Origin: Mariniflexile sp. TRM1-10
Lineage (GTDB): Bacteria; Bacteroidota; Bacteroidia; Flavobacteriales; Flavobacteriaceae
Assembly (NCBI RefSeq): GCF_003425985.1
Contig: NZ_CP022985.1
Location: forward strand, 2,712,001-2,776,000
DNA: 64,000 nt
Direction: 5' to 3'
Part shown: one piece after another, positions 46,101 to 54,322 of the stretch
Numbering within the stretch: the stretch's first letter is position 1
Layout: each line of letters starts with the position of its first letter
Position numbers and translations under genes: made by a program
The notes under the pieces: model-generated
Database searches by the model: none
Told to the model about the DNA's origin: nothing
The model's input: the letters and a program-made list of their open reading frames with translations, nothing else

Positions 46101-46451
46101 GCGGTATTATCGAGATGGAGAAACCCAGGAGATGTTACCGATATGCCTCGCGCTATTTACAGAGGAGGATACAACTGGTTAGGGTCCAGCCGTTATGTAG
46201 AGGATGCCTCTTTCTTAAGATTTAGATCGGCCACCTTTAGCTATAATTTTGGTAAGAACTTTTTAAAGAGTTTAAAACTAGACGATTTAAATCTGTATTT
46301 CACGGCCGATAACATTTATACTTTTACCAAATATCGTGGTCAAGACCCAGAGGTTAATATGCGTGGAGGCGATCCCTTTGGAATAGCTATCGATAATTCA
46401 CGTACACCACCAACGAGACGTTTCACTTTAGGATTAAGAACCAGATTTTAA
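43164..46451 (+). CDS. SusC-type TonB-dependent transporter 1
   Basis: A 1095-residue outer-membrane protein with a signal peptide (FQLSAQSSEQ), a carboxypeptidase-regulatory-like domain (VRGQVIDAGTKEPILGATI), and the SusC plug with LQGRVPGVDITANSGDPG and RIRGTSSITGSSDPLIVVDGMP, plus ITILKDAAATAMWGARAASG. The barrel includes the usual calcium-like loop YEDINKDGNIDSRD and ends RTRF. It pairs with the SusD 13 bp downstream to import an oligomer bound at the surface. Two FAS1 lipoproteins follow. Confidence 0.96.
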   Translation: MKYNITNLLYSFSFVLIFFTSFQLSAQSSEQVVRGQVIDAGTKEPILGATIIEQDAENRTITGVVTDFDGNFAIRIKSTNNKLVISTIGYATQVFEIGSKRNFAVEMVEKIEGLDEIVITGSKGSDDGLLNIANRNLTTSVVTVKASDLQNTQAASIDEALQGRVPGVDITANSGDPGAGMQIRIRGTSSITGSSDPLIVVDGMPYETSIPEDFNFGTADQQGYAALLNVAPADIESITILKDAAATAMWGARAASGVLIINTKRGAVGAPKIGYSFTGTVQKMPNTIPMLSGDQYSQLIPEAYMNRTGTPLNTLTVKEFQYDPQEVYYYKNYGNNTDWVDAITQTGLTGEHNISLQGGGERARYYSSVGYYNSKGVTKGTAYERLNGRLNLDYVVSDRIRFKADISYTHSSTDRNYVNSFGESRDRDRLRSVAYVKMPNMSIYEYDDLGDITPNYFSPAQNIQGQYSGTYNPVAMAEFATNNQVGERIVPHFNLKVDLVPDRLISTFDIQYDFNSTKAKSFLPQNATGRPFTETVVNRASDADVDATSITTKTNFIYTPHLGEKHSLQSILSLQSNDFRYESHQALTSNTASSLLTDPSVPSRTQNSDLQLYTNNSQSRNVGALINAQYGYDDRYLINVGLRADGNSKFGPDNRYALFPSISTRWRVSGEKFMEHLNWVDDFSVRASLGQSGRAPRYDYRYFNYYSNYPTEYLGSNGVYPANIQLNNLRWETLTGKNLGFNIQLFDKRVMMDIDLYQNRTKDLLFENIDITTISGYPRLSDQNVGVLDNQGWEIGLYTTPFKNDKWMIDFNFNISRNENIIREISEFYPNESGNIDRNGEYKRFLQVDNPFGSFYGYKFKGVYSDLESTKAVDANGNVIVGPNGQEVYMRFNYPNIDYTFQPGDAIYEDINKDGNIDSRDIVYLGNSNPKFTGGFGPSFSYNKQFKLQLFFTYRLDYDIINGTDMITTNMYGFDNQSTAVLSRWRNPGDVTDMPRAIYRGGYNWLGSSRYVEDASFLRFRSATFSYNFGKNFLKSLKLDDLNLYFTADNIYTFTKYRGQDPEVNMRGGDPFGIAIDNSRTPPTRRFTLGLRTRF

Positions 46452-46464
46452 AAACTAATTCAAC

Positions 46465-47955
46465 ATGCGAAATAAAATAATATACAACCTAGTGTTAATT
46501 GTTGTAATGCTGTTACAGTCTTGCGACAGTTATCTAGATTTACAGCCAGAAAACGGAACGGTTCGTGAAGAATTCTGGAAAACGAAAGAAGATGTACAGG
46601 CCGCTGTTATAGGTATCTATTCCGGATTATTAAACACACCGGGGTCAGGAACAACCATAGCAGAATACAGTTTTATGTATGGCGAACTTAGAGGAGGCAT
46701 GGTAGGCGCTGGCATTGGCTCTAGTAACGACCAAATAGATATAATAACCTCTAATATTTTGCCTTCTAATACCGTAGCCTCTTGGGGAACGTTTTATACG
46801 GTAATCAACTATTGTAATACGGTAATTGATTTAGCGCCCAATGTACTGGCTTTAGATCCAACCTTTACCCAAGAGCAGTTAGACCAATATTTATCTGAAG
46901 CCTTGGCGATAAGAGCATACCTGTATTTTACACTGGCCAGAACCTTTAGGGATGTGCCTTTAAAATTAGAAGCCACCTTATCGGATGATGATAATTTTCA
47001 AATTCCAACATCATCTCAGGAGGTGATTTTCAATCAGGTGGTTACCGATTTAACAACGGCTTTAAATACTGCAGTAGAAGATTATGGAGATATCCCGTCT
47101 AACAAAGGGCGTATCACCAAAGACGCGATCAATGCGATGTTGGCCGACGTGTACTTATGGCAGGAAGATTATACCAATGCCTTAATAGCTGCCGATGCCG
47201 TTATTAATTCACCAGCAGGTTATGAACTAGTTCCAGGTAGTGCATCATGGTTTACCACTGTATTTGCTAGAGGGAACTCTAGCGAAAGTATTTTTGAATT
47301 TCAATATACACCGGAAAATAGAGGACCTTTTTACTCTATCTTTTTACAACGTCCACAGTATTTAGCTGATGCAGGTGTTCTGGAAGATGTTTTTGGATTG
47401 GATTTTGAAGACCCGGAAAATAAAGATGTTCGTGGCGAGCGCGCCTCATTAATACCGGGAACCAATGAAATTTATAAGTTTACAGGTCTGAATGAAGATC
47501 AGCGTAAAGCTAATGAAGACTCAGACACGCATTGGTTTGTATACCGCTATGCGGATGTATTGCTAATGAAAGCTGAAGCCCTTAATGAATTGGATCGCGG
47601 CGATGAAGCTTTAGAGATTATAGAAGAAATTCGAGAGTCTCGATTAGCAATCGACTTAACTAAAGAAGAAGTTAGCGGGGCCGATAAAAACGGGGTTCGT
47701 ATGTATATTTTAGCCGAAAGAGCCCGAGAACTGGCTTTCGAAGGCAAACGATGGTTTGATGTATTACGAAATGCCAGAAAAGATAATTACACTTATATAG
47801 ACATTATCTTAGGGATTGCTATTCAAACGGCACCAGCAAACCAGCAACAAAGTATTGTTGCAAAACTTAAAGATCCTAACAGCCATTATTTGCCTATTTA
47901 CGAGTATGAGCTGTATACCAATAAAGCCCTTGTGCAAAATCCGTTTTATAAATAA
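46465..47955 (+). CDS. SusD/RagB family lipoprotein 1
   Basis: A 496-residue lipoprotein (LLQSC, Cys20, then DSYLDLQPENGTV). The SusD pattern is clear: EEFWKTKEDVQAAVIGIYSGLL, AIRAYLYFTLARTFRDVPL, VIFNQVVTDLTTALNTA, a TPR-like ADVYLWQEDYTNALIAAD, and a C-terminal RARELAFEGKRWFDVLRNAR. It caps the SusC1 barrel and provides ligand binding. It sits between SusC1 and a FAS1 lipoprotein. Confidence 0.95.
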   Translation: MRNKIIYNLVLIVVMLLQSCDSYLDLQPENGTVREEFWKTKEDVQAAVIGIYSGLLNTPGSGTTIAEYSFMYGELRGGMVGAGIGSSNDQIDIITSNILPSNTVASWGTFYTVINYCNTVIDLAPNVLALDPTFTQEQLDQYLSEALAIRAYLYFTLARTFRDVPLKLEATLSDDDNFQIPTSSQEVIFNQVVTDLTTALNTAVEDYGDIPSNKGRITKDAINAMLADVYLWQEDYTNALIAADAVINSPAGYELVPGSASWFTTVFARGNSSESIFEFQYTPENRGPFYSIFLQRPQYLADAGVLEDVFGLDFEDPENKDVRGERASLIPGTNEIYKFTGLNEDQRKANEDSDTHWFVYRYADVLLMKAEALNELDRGDEALEIIEEIRESRLAIDLTKEEVSGADKNGVRMYILAERARELAFEGKRWFDVLRNARKDNYTYIDIILGIAIQTAPANQQQSIVAKLKDPNSHYLPIYEYELYTNKALVQNPFYK

Positions 47956-47967
47956 AAAAATTGTGTC

Positions 47968-49647
47968 ATGAAAAATATATTCAAATTACCTAGTGTGTTA
48001 CGGTTTGTGTGTTTGGCCCTTTTTACGGTTACAGTTTTATATAACTGTTCAGATGAAAAGTTTAAAGAGTCAACCGACGAGACCTTGAATATCACAGAGT
48101 TTTTAAGAGCCAATACCGATCGGTATTCGCTGTTTCTCGAGATTTTAGATATTACCGATTACGCATCTTTTATGAATACCTACGGAACCTATACTTTGTT
48201 CCTGCCAACCAATGGAGCGGTAGAGGCTTATATGAGCGATTTAGGCGTGAGTACTTTAGATGCTGTACCTCTTGAAGATCTACAGGAATTAGCAAAGCTA
48301 CATATCCTTGAACAACAAGTTTTGACGACCTCATTTACTGATGGTAAAATTGCAACGCCAAGTATGCAAGGTCAGTTTTTAATTACCGGAGCAGTAAACA
48401 GTGCCGATGGTTCCAGTATAACGGTAAATAAATCAGCAAAAATAACCACCTCCAATGTTGAGGTTGGAAATGGTGTAATACATGAGATCGATAAGGTGCT
48501 TAGAGTTGCAACTAAAACTATAGCCGAGACTATTGAAGCTGACCCTTCTTTATCTCTGTTTACAGAGGTCATGAAAGCCACCGGTTGGTACGAAGAGCTA
48601 GATCGCCCCATTACTTATGTAGATAGTGTACCGTCTTATTTAAGTGTTATAGCGCAAACCAATGCGGTTTTTGAAGAAGCAGGTTTTTCTAATTTAGACG
48701 ATTTAAAAGCACGTTATAGCCATTTAGACGACCCTATGAATCCAGAAGACAGCTTAAACTTGTTTATGGCTTATAGAGTGTCACCAGGTTTAAATTATTT
48801 AGCCGATTTAGCGGTTACTCCAGCCTTACTGACTAAAGCGCCTTTAGAGGTTATTAGTATAAAACTGGCTGCAGATACGCTTTTAATTAACGAGGAAACC
48901 TTTAATGGAGTTCTTGAAAAAGGTTTTGAAATTGATAGAGCATCGAGTGATGAAACGACCTCTAACGGAGTCGTACATTTGGTTAAAGAAAATTACTTTA
49001 TCAAAAAACGTTTACCGGCACCCGTGTATTTTGACTTAGCCGATCAGCCAGAATTCAGACAATTAAGTTCTGTTTTTAGAGTGCCAGGTATGTGGGCATC
49101 ACTTTCAAATGCTGAATTAGCCGATGTAACTTGGGAAGGCTCCCCGAGTGTCACCTATTCTTGTTTCGACCTAGGTAGCTCGAGCAGACCTGGATGGCAT
49201 GGCGATGTGTTAGACATACTTCGCTTACGTGATGGTTATATTAACAACATAGAATTCAATACCCCTGTAATTATTAAAGGGCAATATAAAGTATGGATTT
49301 CTTGGCGTCAAAATGGTAGAGCTCCTAATTCAGTAAGAGCGTACTTTAATGACACGCAGCTTGCAAGAACATTTAATATGACCGAATACGGAGATAGTAG
49401 TACACCAGAGCGTGTTTTAGAGTCACAAGGATACAAACGTCATATTTCACCTTTTACGTCTAGATATAACTGTAGATTGTTAGGGGTTATCAACGTAGAA
49501 ACGACAGGAAGACATAAATTCAGACTGCAATCTTTGGCATATGCCGGAGGTAACAGTTGGCTTGATGTGGTGGAGTTTAGGCCGGTAGACATGGATCAAT
49601 TATATCCTAAGTTTGAAGCCGGAGGAGATGGACTTATCTATGAGTAA
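47968..49647 (+). CDS. FAS1 lipoprotein with C-terminal jelly-roll-like domain
   Basis: A 559-residue lipoprotein (VLYNC, Cys27, then SDEKFKESTDE). The first FAS1 domain spans about residues 40-180 (RYSLFLEILDITDYASFMNTYGTYTLFLPTNGAVEAY ... VIHEIDKVLRV). A second FAS1-like unit covers about 185-345 (LSLFTEVMKATGWYEEL, VVHLVKENYFIKK). The last ~190 residues (ITYFDL-type start, WEGSPSVTYSCFD, YKVWISWRQNGR, LDVVEFRPVDMD) look like a beta-sandwich that could bind carbohydrate. It is 12 bp after SusD1. Confidence 0.85.
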   Translation: MKNIFKLPSVLRFVCLALFTVTVLYNCSDEKFKESTDETLNITEFLRANTDRYSLFLEILDITDYASFMNTYGTYTLFLPTNGAVEAYMSDLGVSTLDAVPLEDLQELAKLHILEQQVLTTSFTDGKIATPSMQGQFLITGAVNSADGSSITVNKSAKITTSNVEVGNGVIHEIDKVLRVATKTIAETIEADPSLSLFTEVMKATGWYEELDRPITYVDSVPSYLSVIAQTNAVFEEAGFSNLDDLKARYSHLDDPMNPEDSLNLFMAYRVSPGLNYLADLAVTPALLTKAPLEVISIKLAADTLLINEETFNGVLEKGFEIDRASSDETTSNGVVHLVKENYFIKKRLPAPVYFDLADQPEFRQLSSVFRVPGMWASLSNAELADVTWEGSPSVTYSCFDLGSSSRPGWHGDVLDILRLRDGYINNIEFNTPVIIKGQYKVWISWRQNGRAPNSVRAYFNDTQLARTFNMTEYGDSSTPERVLESQGYKRHISPFTSRYNCRLLGVINVETTGRHKFRLQSLAYAGGNSWLDVVEFRPVDMDQLYPKFEAGGDGLIYE

Positions 49648-49682
49648 AAAAAAAGACTATTAATTAAACTAATCCAATAAGG

Positions 49683-51143
49683 ATGAAGATATCAATAAAC
49701 ACATATTCTAAAGCTATATTAGCTAGTTTGTCTCTTTTAGCAGTCGTTTCATGTTCCGATCCATGGGATGATCATGCCAAGAGCTCAGACGAGAATTTAA
49801 AACAGAATTTAGCAGAGCGTCTTACCAGTATTTCTGAAACCTCAGAATTTGGTAAGCTGTTAACCGAAACAGGTTACGATAAAGTTTTGGCTAATTCCAA
49901 AACCTATACGGTTTGGGCGCCAACAAACGAGGCCATGGCTGCCGTTCCAGCAAGTGAGCTGGGGAGTTTAGAAAGCAAAAAACGTTTCGTTAGTAATCAT
50001 TTAGCGCTTACTGCTTTTGGATCGGTTTCTAATCAAGATACTGTTACTGTACAAATGCTTTCCAGTAAATACCTAGAATTTATTAATGGTACGGTCATGG
50101 ATGGCGCTTCGGTGGTTACTGCCGATCAGTACACATCCAATGGGCTTTATCACATAGTAAGCGATGCGCTTATTCCGCGATTAAGTATTTGGGAGTACAT
50201 TAAAAGCATGGAGGGCAGTAATGCCATGAGTTCCTATTTATTATCGTTGGATGAATTCAATATTTATCAATCAGATAGTATTGCTAAGGCAACAGCAGAG
50301 GAAAACCCAGGTATATATTCAGATTCCCTATCAAATTCATACCTTAAAAATGTGTATAACTTAAATAACGAACGTAATAAGTACACCTTCTTTTTATTGG
50401 AAGATGATGCGTTTAATACCGAAGTCGGGAAGTTAGAGCCTTACTTAACCAAAAGTAATGCCGATTCCACAACAACCTACGCGCGTTATTTTAATACCAG
50501 GGATTTTGCGTTTCATAAGTCGGTGGCAAAGGAAAACCTGCCGGATACTTTAGTGTCTCGATTTGGAGTAAAAGTGCCAATAAATAAAGATAATATTGTT
50601 GAAGAAGTTCCTTTAAGTAATGGGGTGCTTTACATTATGGGAAGTATGGATGTGCCTTTAGAAACCAGATTATTAACCACCCAGATTGAAGGAGAAAGCC
50701 CTCGTGGATTCAGTCAGGGAGACAAAAGAGCAAATACCTATTACAGGGAAAAAGAAGATTTGGATGGTATTATGTTTGAAGATATTATGGTACAGAACCA
50801 TGGGGTGCCGTTATTTTCAATTTATTATGGTGCGAGCAATCTTTACAGTACGACCTACAAAGTATACTGGAGAGCGATAAATGATATTCAGGAAAATACA
50901 TTCCAGCAGCGTTTACGTTTTGGAGGGATGTTTAATGAACTAGGAGTAGTGGTAGATCCAATAGCGACCTTGGATTATACCGATGTTGCTCCTGATGTCT
51001 ATGATGAAATTTACGTAGGAGAGTTTACACTAGAAGAAGCTGGGAACTTAGATCTAATATCGCTAATTGCAGCCAACTCCGGTAGTAATGGCGTGAATAC
51101 ATTAACCTTAGATTATATTAAACTGGTACCAGTTATTAAATAA
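49683..51143 (+). CDS. FAS1 lipoprotein, third of the locus
   Basis: A 486-residue lipoprotein (LLAVVSC, Cys24, then SDPWDDH). One FAS1 unit covers about residues 40-165 (TSEFGKLLTETGYDKVLANSKTYTVWAPTNEAM ... GLYHIVSDALIPR), a second more diverged one about 170-325 (MEGSNAMSSYLLSLD). The C-terminal ~150 residues form a beta-rich domain with YKVYWRA and DYIKLVP at the end, parallel to the previous lipoprotein. The stop codon overlaps the start of SusC2 (TAATG), so translation is coupled. Confidence 0.85.
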   Translation: MKISINTYSKAILASLSLLAVVSCSDPWDDHAKSSDENLKQNLAERLTSISETSEFGKLLTETGYDKVLANSKTYTVWAPTNEAMAAVPASELGSLESKKRFVSNHLALTAFGSVSNQDTVTVQMLSSKYLEFINGTVMDGASVVTADQYTSNGLYHIVSDALIPRLSIWEYIKSMEGSNAMSSYLLSLDEFNIYQSDSIAKATAEENPGIYSDSLSNSYLKNVYNLNNERNKYTFFLLEDDAFNTEVGKLEPYLTKSNADSTTTYARYFNTRDFAFHKSVAKENLPDTLVSRFGVKVPINKDNIVEEVPLSNGVLYIMGSMDVPLETRLLTTQIEGESPRGFSQGDKRANTYYREKEDLDGIMFEDIMVQNHGVPLFSIYYGASNLYSTTYKVYWRAINDIQENTFQQRLRFGGMFNELGVVVDPIATLDYTDVAPDVYDEIYVGEFTLEEAGNLDLISLIAANSGSNGVNTLTLDYIKLVPVIK

Positions 51144-54100
51144 TGTCTTTTAAACCAACTATTATGCTCAAAATATTTAAACTAACCGGTCTACTATGTA
51201 TACTGTTATTTGGTGGGACTTCAGTTAATCTGTATGCACAAGACTCAGATTCTAAGGCTGTAAGTGCCCAGACCAGTAAAGGTATCGAAATCAAAGGCCT
51301 TATAAAGAATGCAAAAACAGGTAAAGGAATTCCGGGAATCAATGTTGCGGTAAAAGATTTTTCTGCAGCCATTTCAGATGATCAAGGAAATTTCTCTATT
51401 AAAGTTCCTCATTTAAACGCGTTATTGATGTTAAGTGCGGAAGGGTACCAAAGCAAAGTTGTGCCTTTAAACAATAAAGAAAGTGGCTTAGAGATTAGTC
51501 TTTTCGAAGATAATTATTCTCAGTTTTATCAAACCGCTACGTTGCCGGGTAAAGAACAGTTACAGTACACAAATTCTAAAGCATCCAATGTTATAGATTT
51601 AAAAAAGGATCAATGGGGAAATCCTGTTAACCAGTCTATTGGGAACTTTTTACAGGGGCGTGTCGCTGGACTTAACAGTGTAGGGAAATCGGGTGTTCCT
51701 GGAGCCGGAGCGTATTTAACCTTAAGAGGATTTAATTCGCTTTATGCCACCAACAAACCATTAATTATTGTAGATGGTATGGTATACGACGATGAAGATT
51801 ATGGTTCTGGAATTCTTCAGTACAATAGTTCTTCGCCTTTGTCCATGATTGATGTTAAGGATATTGAAGATATTACCGTGTTAAAAGACGGCTCTTCAAT
51901 TTACGGAGTAAAAGGAGCCAATGGTGTAATTCTCATTACAACAACTCGCCCAACGGAGTTAAGTACAAAAATAGACTTTACCATGTATAGCGGAATGAAC
52001 GAAGATCCAAAGCAATTACCTGTGATGCGTCCTTGGGAGTTCAGACCATATTTATCTCAGTTAATGGCATCTCGAGGTGATAGTCAACAGCAAATAGCCA
52101 ACATGCCCTGGATGAATGATAATCCGCAAAGCGAAAATTATTATCCGTACCATAATGTGACCAACTGGCAAGATAAAGTGTTTAAAAGCAGTATCAACCA
52201 GAATTACTTTTTAAAGATTAGAGGGGGAGACGATATAGCCAAATACGGTATATCTGTTGGGTTTCTTAACAACGAAGGAGTTGTTGGTGACTCCAATTTA
52301 AAACGTTACAGTACCCGGTTAAATGCCGCGTTACGTTTAACAGATAAATTATCTGTTAATGCGAACTTATCGTTCATCTTTAATGAAGAAAATCTTTATA
52401 ATCAAGGACCTGCTTATAAAACCAACCCTTTGCATTTAGCGCTCACCAAATCGCCTTTTACTGCGGTAAATGTGATAGATGCCCAAGGCGATGTGTCACC
52501 TAATTTAGCTGATGTAGATATGTTTAACATAGGGAATCCTTTAGCTATTATAGAAAATGGCATAGGAATTAATAAAAACTACCGTTTCTCAGGAAACTTA
52601 AATTTCGATTACGCTATTAATGATAATTTTAAGGCGAACTTAATTATTGGGTTGACTTACAATAAAGAGCGCGAGCGTTTCTTTATTCCAGATTTTGGTG
52701 TGGCTGATATTATGTTACCAACAGCGATTGCTGGTAATCGTAGTGGTAGTGAAGTACAACGATATTATTCATTATTCACCGATGCTTCTTTATCTTATAC
52801 TAAGAGTATAGATTTTAAACATAATTTCGATTTTCGTATTGGGTCCCGTACCCAGTCTAACGAATCTGAAAGTGATTTAGGTTTAGGGTATAACTCAGCA
52901 ACCGATGATTTTACTACAGTAGGGTCAGGGAGTAACCTATTAAGGTATGTAGGTGGTCAGTTAGGTGACTGGAAATGGTTTAACAATTACTTGAGTTTTG
53001 ATTACAACTACGTAAATAAGTATTTTATAACTCTAAATACGGCTTACGACGGGTCTAGCCGTTTTGGTGAAACGGTACACTTTGCACCAATGGGTTCAGT
53101 TTCGGCAGCCTGGTTAATTTCTTCAGAAAACTTCTTGAAAAGTGCAAATGCTATCGATTTTTTAAAACTTAGAGCATCTGCGGGTGTAAGTGGTAATGAC
53201 GATATAGGAAACTATACAGCTCAACAATTATACGTATCCCAAAACCTTTTAGGAATGCAAGGTTTGGTTAGAGGAAATATTGGAAATCCGGATCTTAAAC
53301 ACGAGACGGTTACTAAATTCAACTTAGGATTAGATGTGGCTTTATTTAAAGAACGCCTTAACGCTACTTTCGATGTGTATTCTAACAAAACCACCGATAT
53401 GATTACTTACCAGTCAACCAATACAACTTCTGGTTTTGACTATATGGTAACCAACAGTGGAAGTATGCGTACAAAAGGTTTTGACTTAGGACTTAACGGC
53501 AGACTTATTAATACGGCTGATTTACAGTTCGATTTAGGTGTGAATTTAGGTGCTTATGAAAATGAAGTTTTAAATATTCCTAACGAACGTATCATTACAA
53601 ACTTTGGCGGGGCAACTTATATTACGCATGAAGGTCTGGATGCTAACTTATTCTATGGTTATCAGGCTAATGGTGTCTACAGTACTACAAATCAGGCCAA
53701 TGCCGATGGTTTATCACGCCGTTTAGATAATGGAACTTTAGTACCATTTGGAGGCGGCGATGTCATTTTTGAAGACCTTAACGGTGATAAAATTATCGAT
53801 GAAAACGATCGTAAAATTATTGGTAACCCGAATCCGGATTTAACAGGAAGTATTAATGCTAACCTAACGCTTAAAAGGTTTACTATTTCTGGCTTATTCA
53901 ATTTCTCGGTGGGTAACGATATTTACAATGGGGTGCGTCGTAGCTTAGAGTCTATGAGCACTTACGATAACCAAAGTATTGCGATTAACAACCGTTGGGT
54001 TGCTGAAGGTCAGGAAACTTCAATTCCTAAAGCCACTTGGGGAGATCCTATGGGGAATGCATCATTCTCTAGCCGTTGGATTGAAGATGGGTCTTATTTA

Positions 54101-54322
54101 AGACTAAAAACATTAATGGTGTCTTACGATGTTGCTGTGGAGTCTAACCTTGTGAAGTATTTAAAATTATACGCAAGTGGTAATAACTTGTTTACGATAA
54201 CCGATTATTTAGGATTCGATCCGGAGTTTAGTGCGACGTCTTCTATTTTCGGACAAGGAGCAGACATTGGTCTTATTCCGCAGTTTATGACCGTTCAACT
54301 AGGATTACGCTTAGGATTGTAA
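51143..54322 (+). CDS. SusC-type TonB-dependent transporter 2
   Basis: A 1059-residue outer-membrane protein. The start at 51143 overlaps the upstream stop; an ATG at 51164 gives a shorter signal peptide (LLCILLFGGTSVNLYAQ). A CarboxypepD_reg-like domain (IKGLIKNAKTGKGIPGINV) precedes a SusC plug with FLQGRVAGLNSVGKSGVPG and RGFNSLYATNKPLIIVDGM. The barrel has FEDLNGDKIIDENDRK and the SusC-type NPNPDLTGSIN. It is paired with the SusD gene that overlaps its stop. Confidence 0.95.
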   Translation: MSFKPTIMLKIFKLTGLLCILLFGGTSVNLYAQDSDSKAVSAQTSKGIEIKGLIKNAKTGKGIPGINVAVKDFSAAISDDQGNFSIKVPHLNALLMLSAEGYQSKVVPLNNKESGLEISLFEDNYSQFYQTATLPGKEQLQYTNSKASNVIDLKKDQWGNPVNQSIGNFLQGRVAGLNSVGKSGVPGAGAYLTLRGFNSLYATNKPLIIVDGMVYDDEDYGSGILQYNSSSPLSMIDVKDIEDITVLKDGSSIYGVKGANGVILITTTRPTELSTKIDFTMYSGMNEDPKQLPVMRPWEFRPYLSQLMASRGDSQQQIANMPWMNDNPQSENYYPYHNVTNWQDKVFKSSINQNYFLKIRGGDDIAKYGISVGFLNNEGVVGDSNLKRYSTRLNAALRLTDKLSVNANLSFIFNEENLYNQGPAYKTNPLHLALTKSPFTAVNVIDAQGDVSPNLADVDMFNIGNPLAIIENGIGINKNYRFSGNLNFDYAINDNFKANLIIGLTYNKERERFFIPDFGVADIMLPTAIAGNRSGSEVQRYYSLFTDASLSYTKSIDFKHNFDFRIGSRTQSNESESDLGLGYNSATDDFTTVGSGSNLLRYVGGQLGDWKWFNNYLSFDYNYVNKYFITLNTAYDGSSRFGETVHFAPMGSVSAAWLISSENFLKSANAIDFLKLRASAGVSGNDDIGNYTAQQLYVSQNLLGMQGLVRGNIGNPDLKHETVTKFNLGLDVALFKERLNATFDVYSNKTTDMITYQSTNTTSGFDYMVTNSGSMRTKGFDLGLNGRLINTADLQFDLGVNLGAYENEVLNIPNERIITNFGGATYITHEGLDANLFYGYQANGVYSTTNQANADGLSRRLDNGTLVPFGGGDVIFEDLNGDKIIDENDRKIIGNPNPDLTGSINANLTLKRFTISGLFNFSVGNDIYNGVRRSLESMSTYDNQSIAINNRWVAEGQETSIPKATWGDPMGNASFSSRWIEDGSYLRLKTLMVSYDVAVESNLVKYLKLYASGNNLFTITDYLGFDPEFSATSSIFGQGADIGLIPQFMTVQLGLRLGL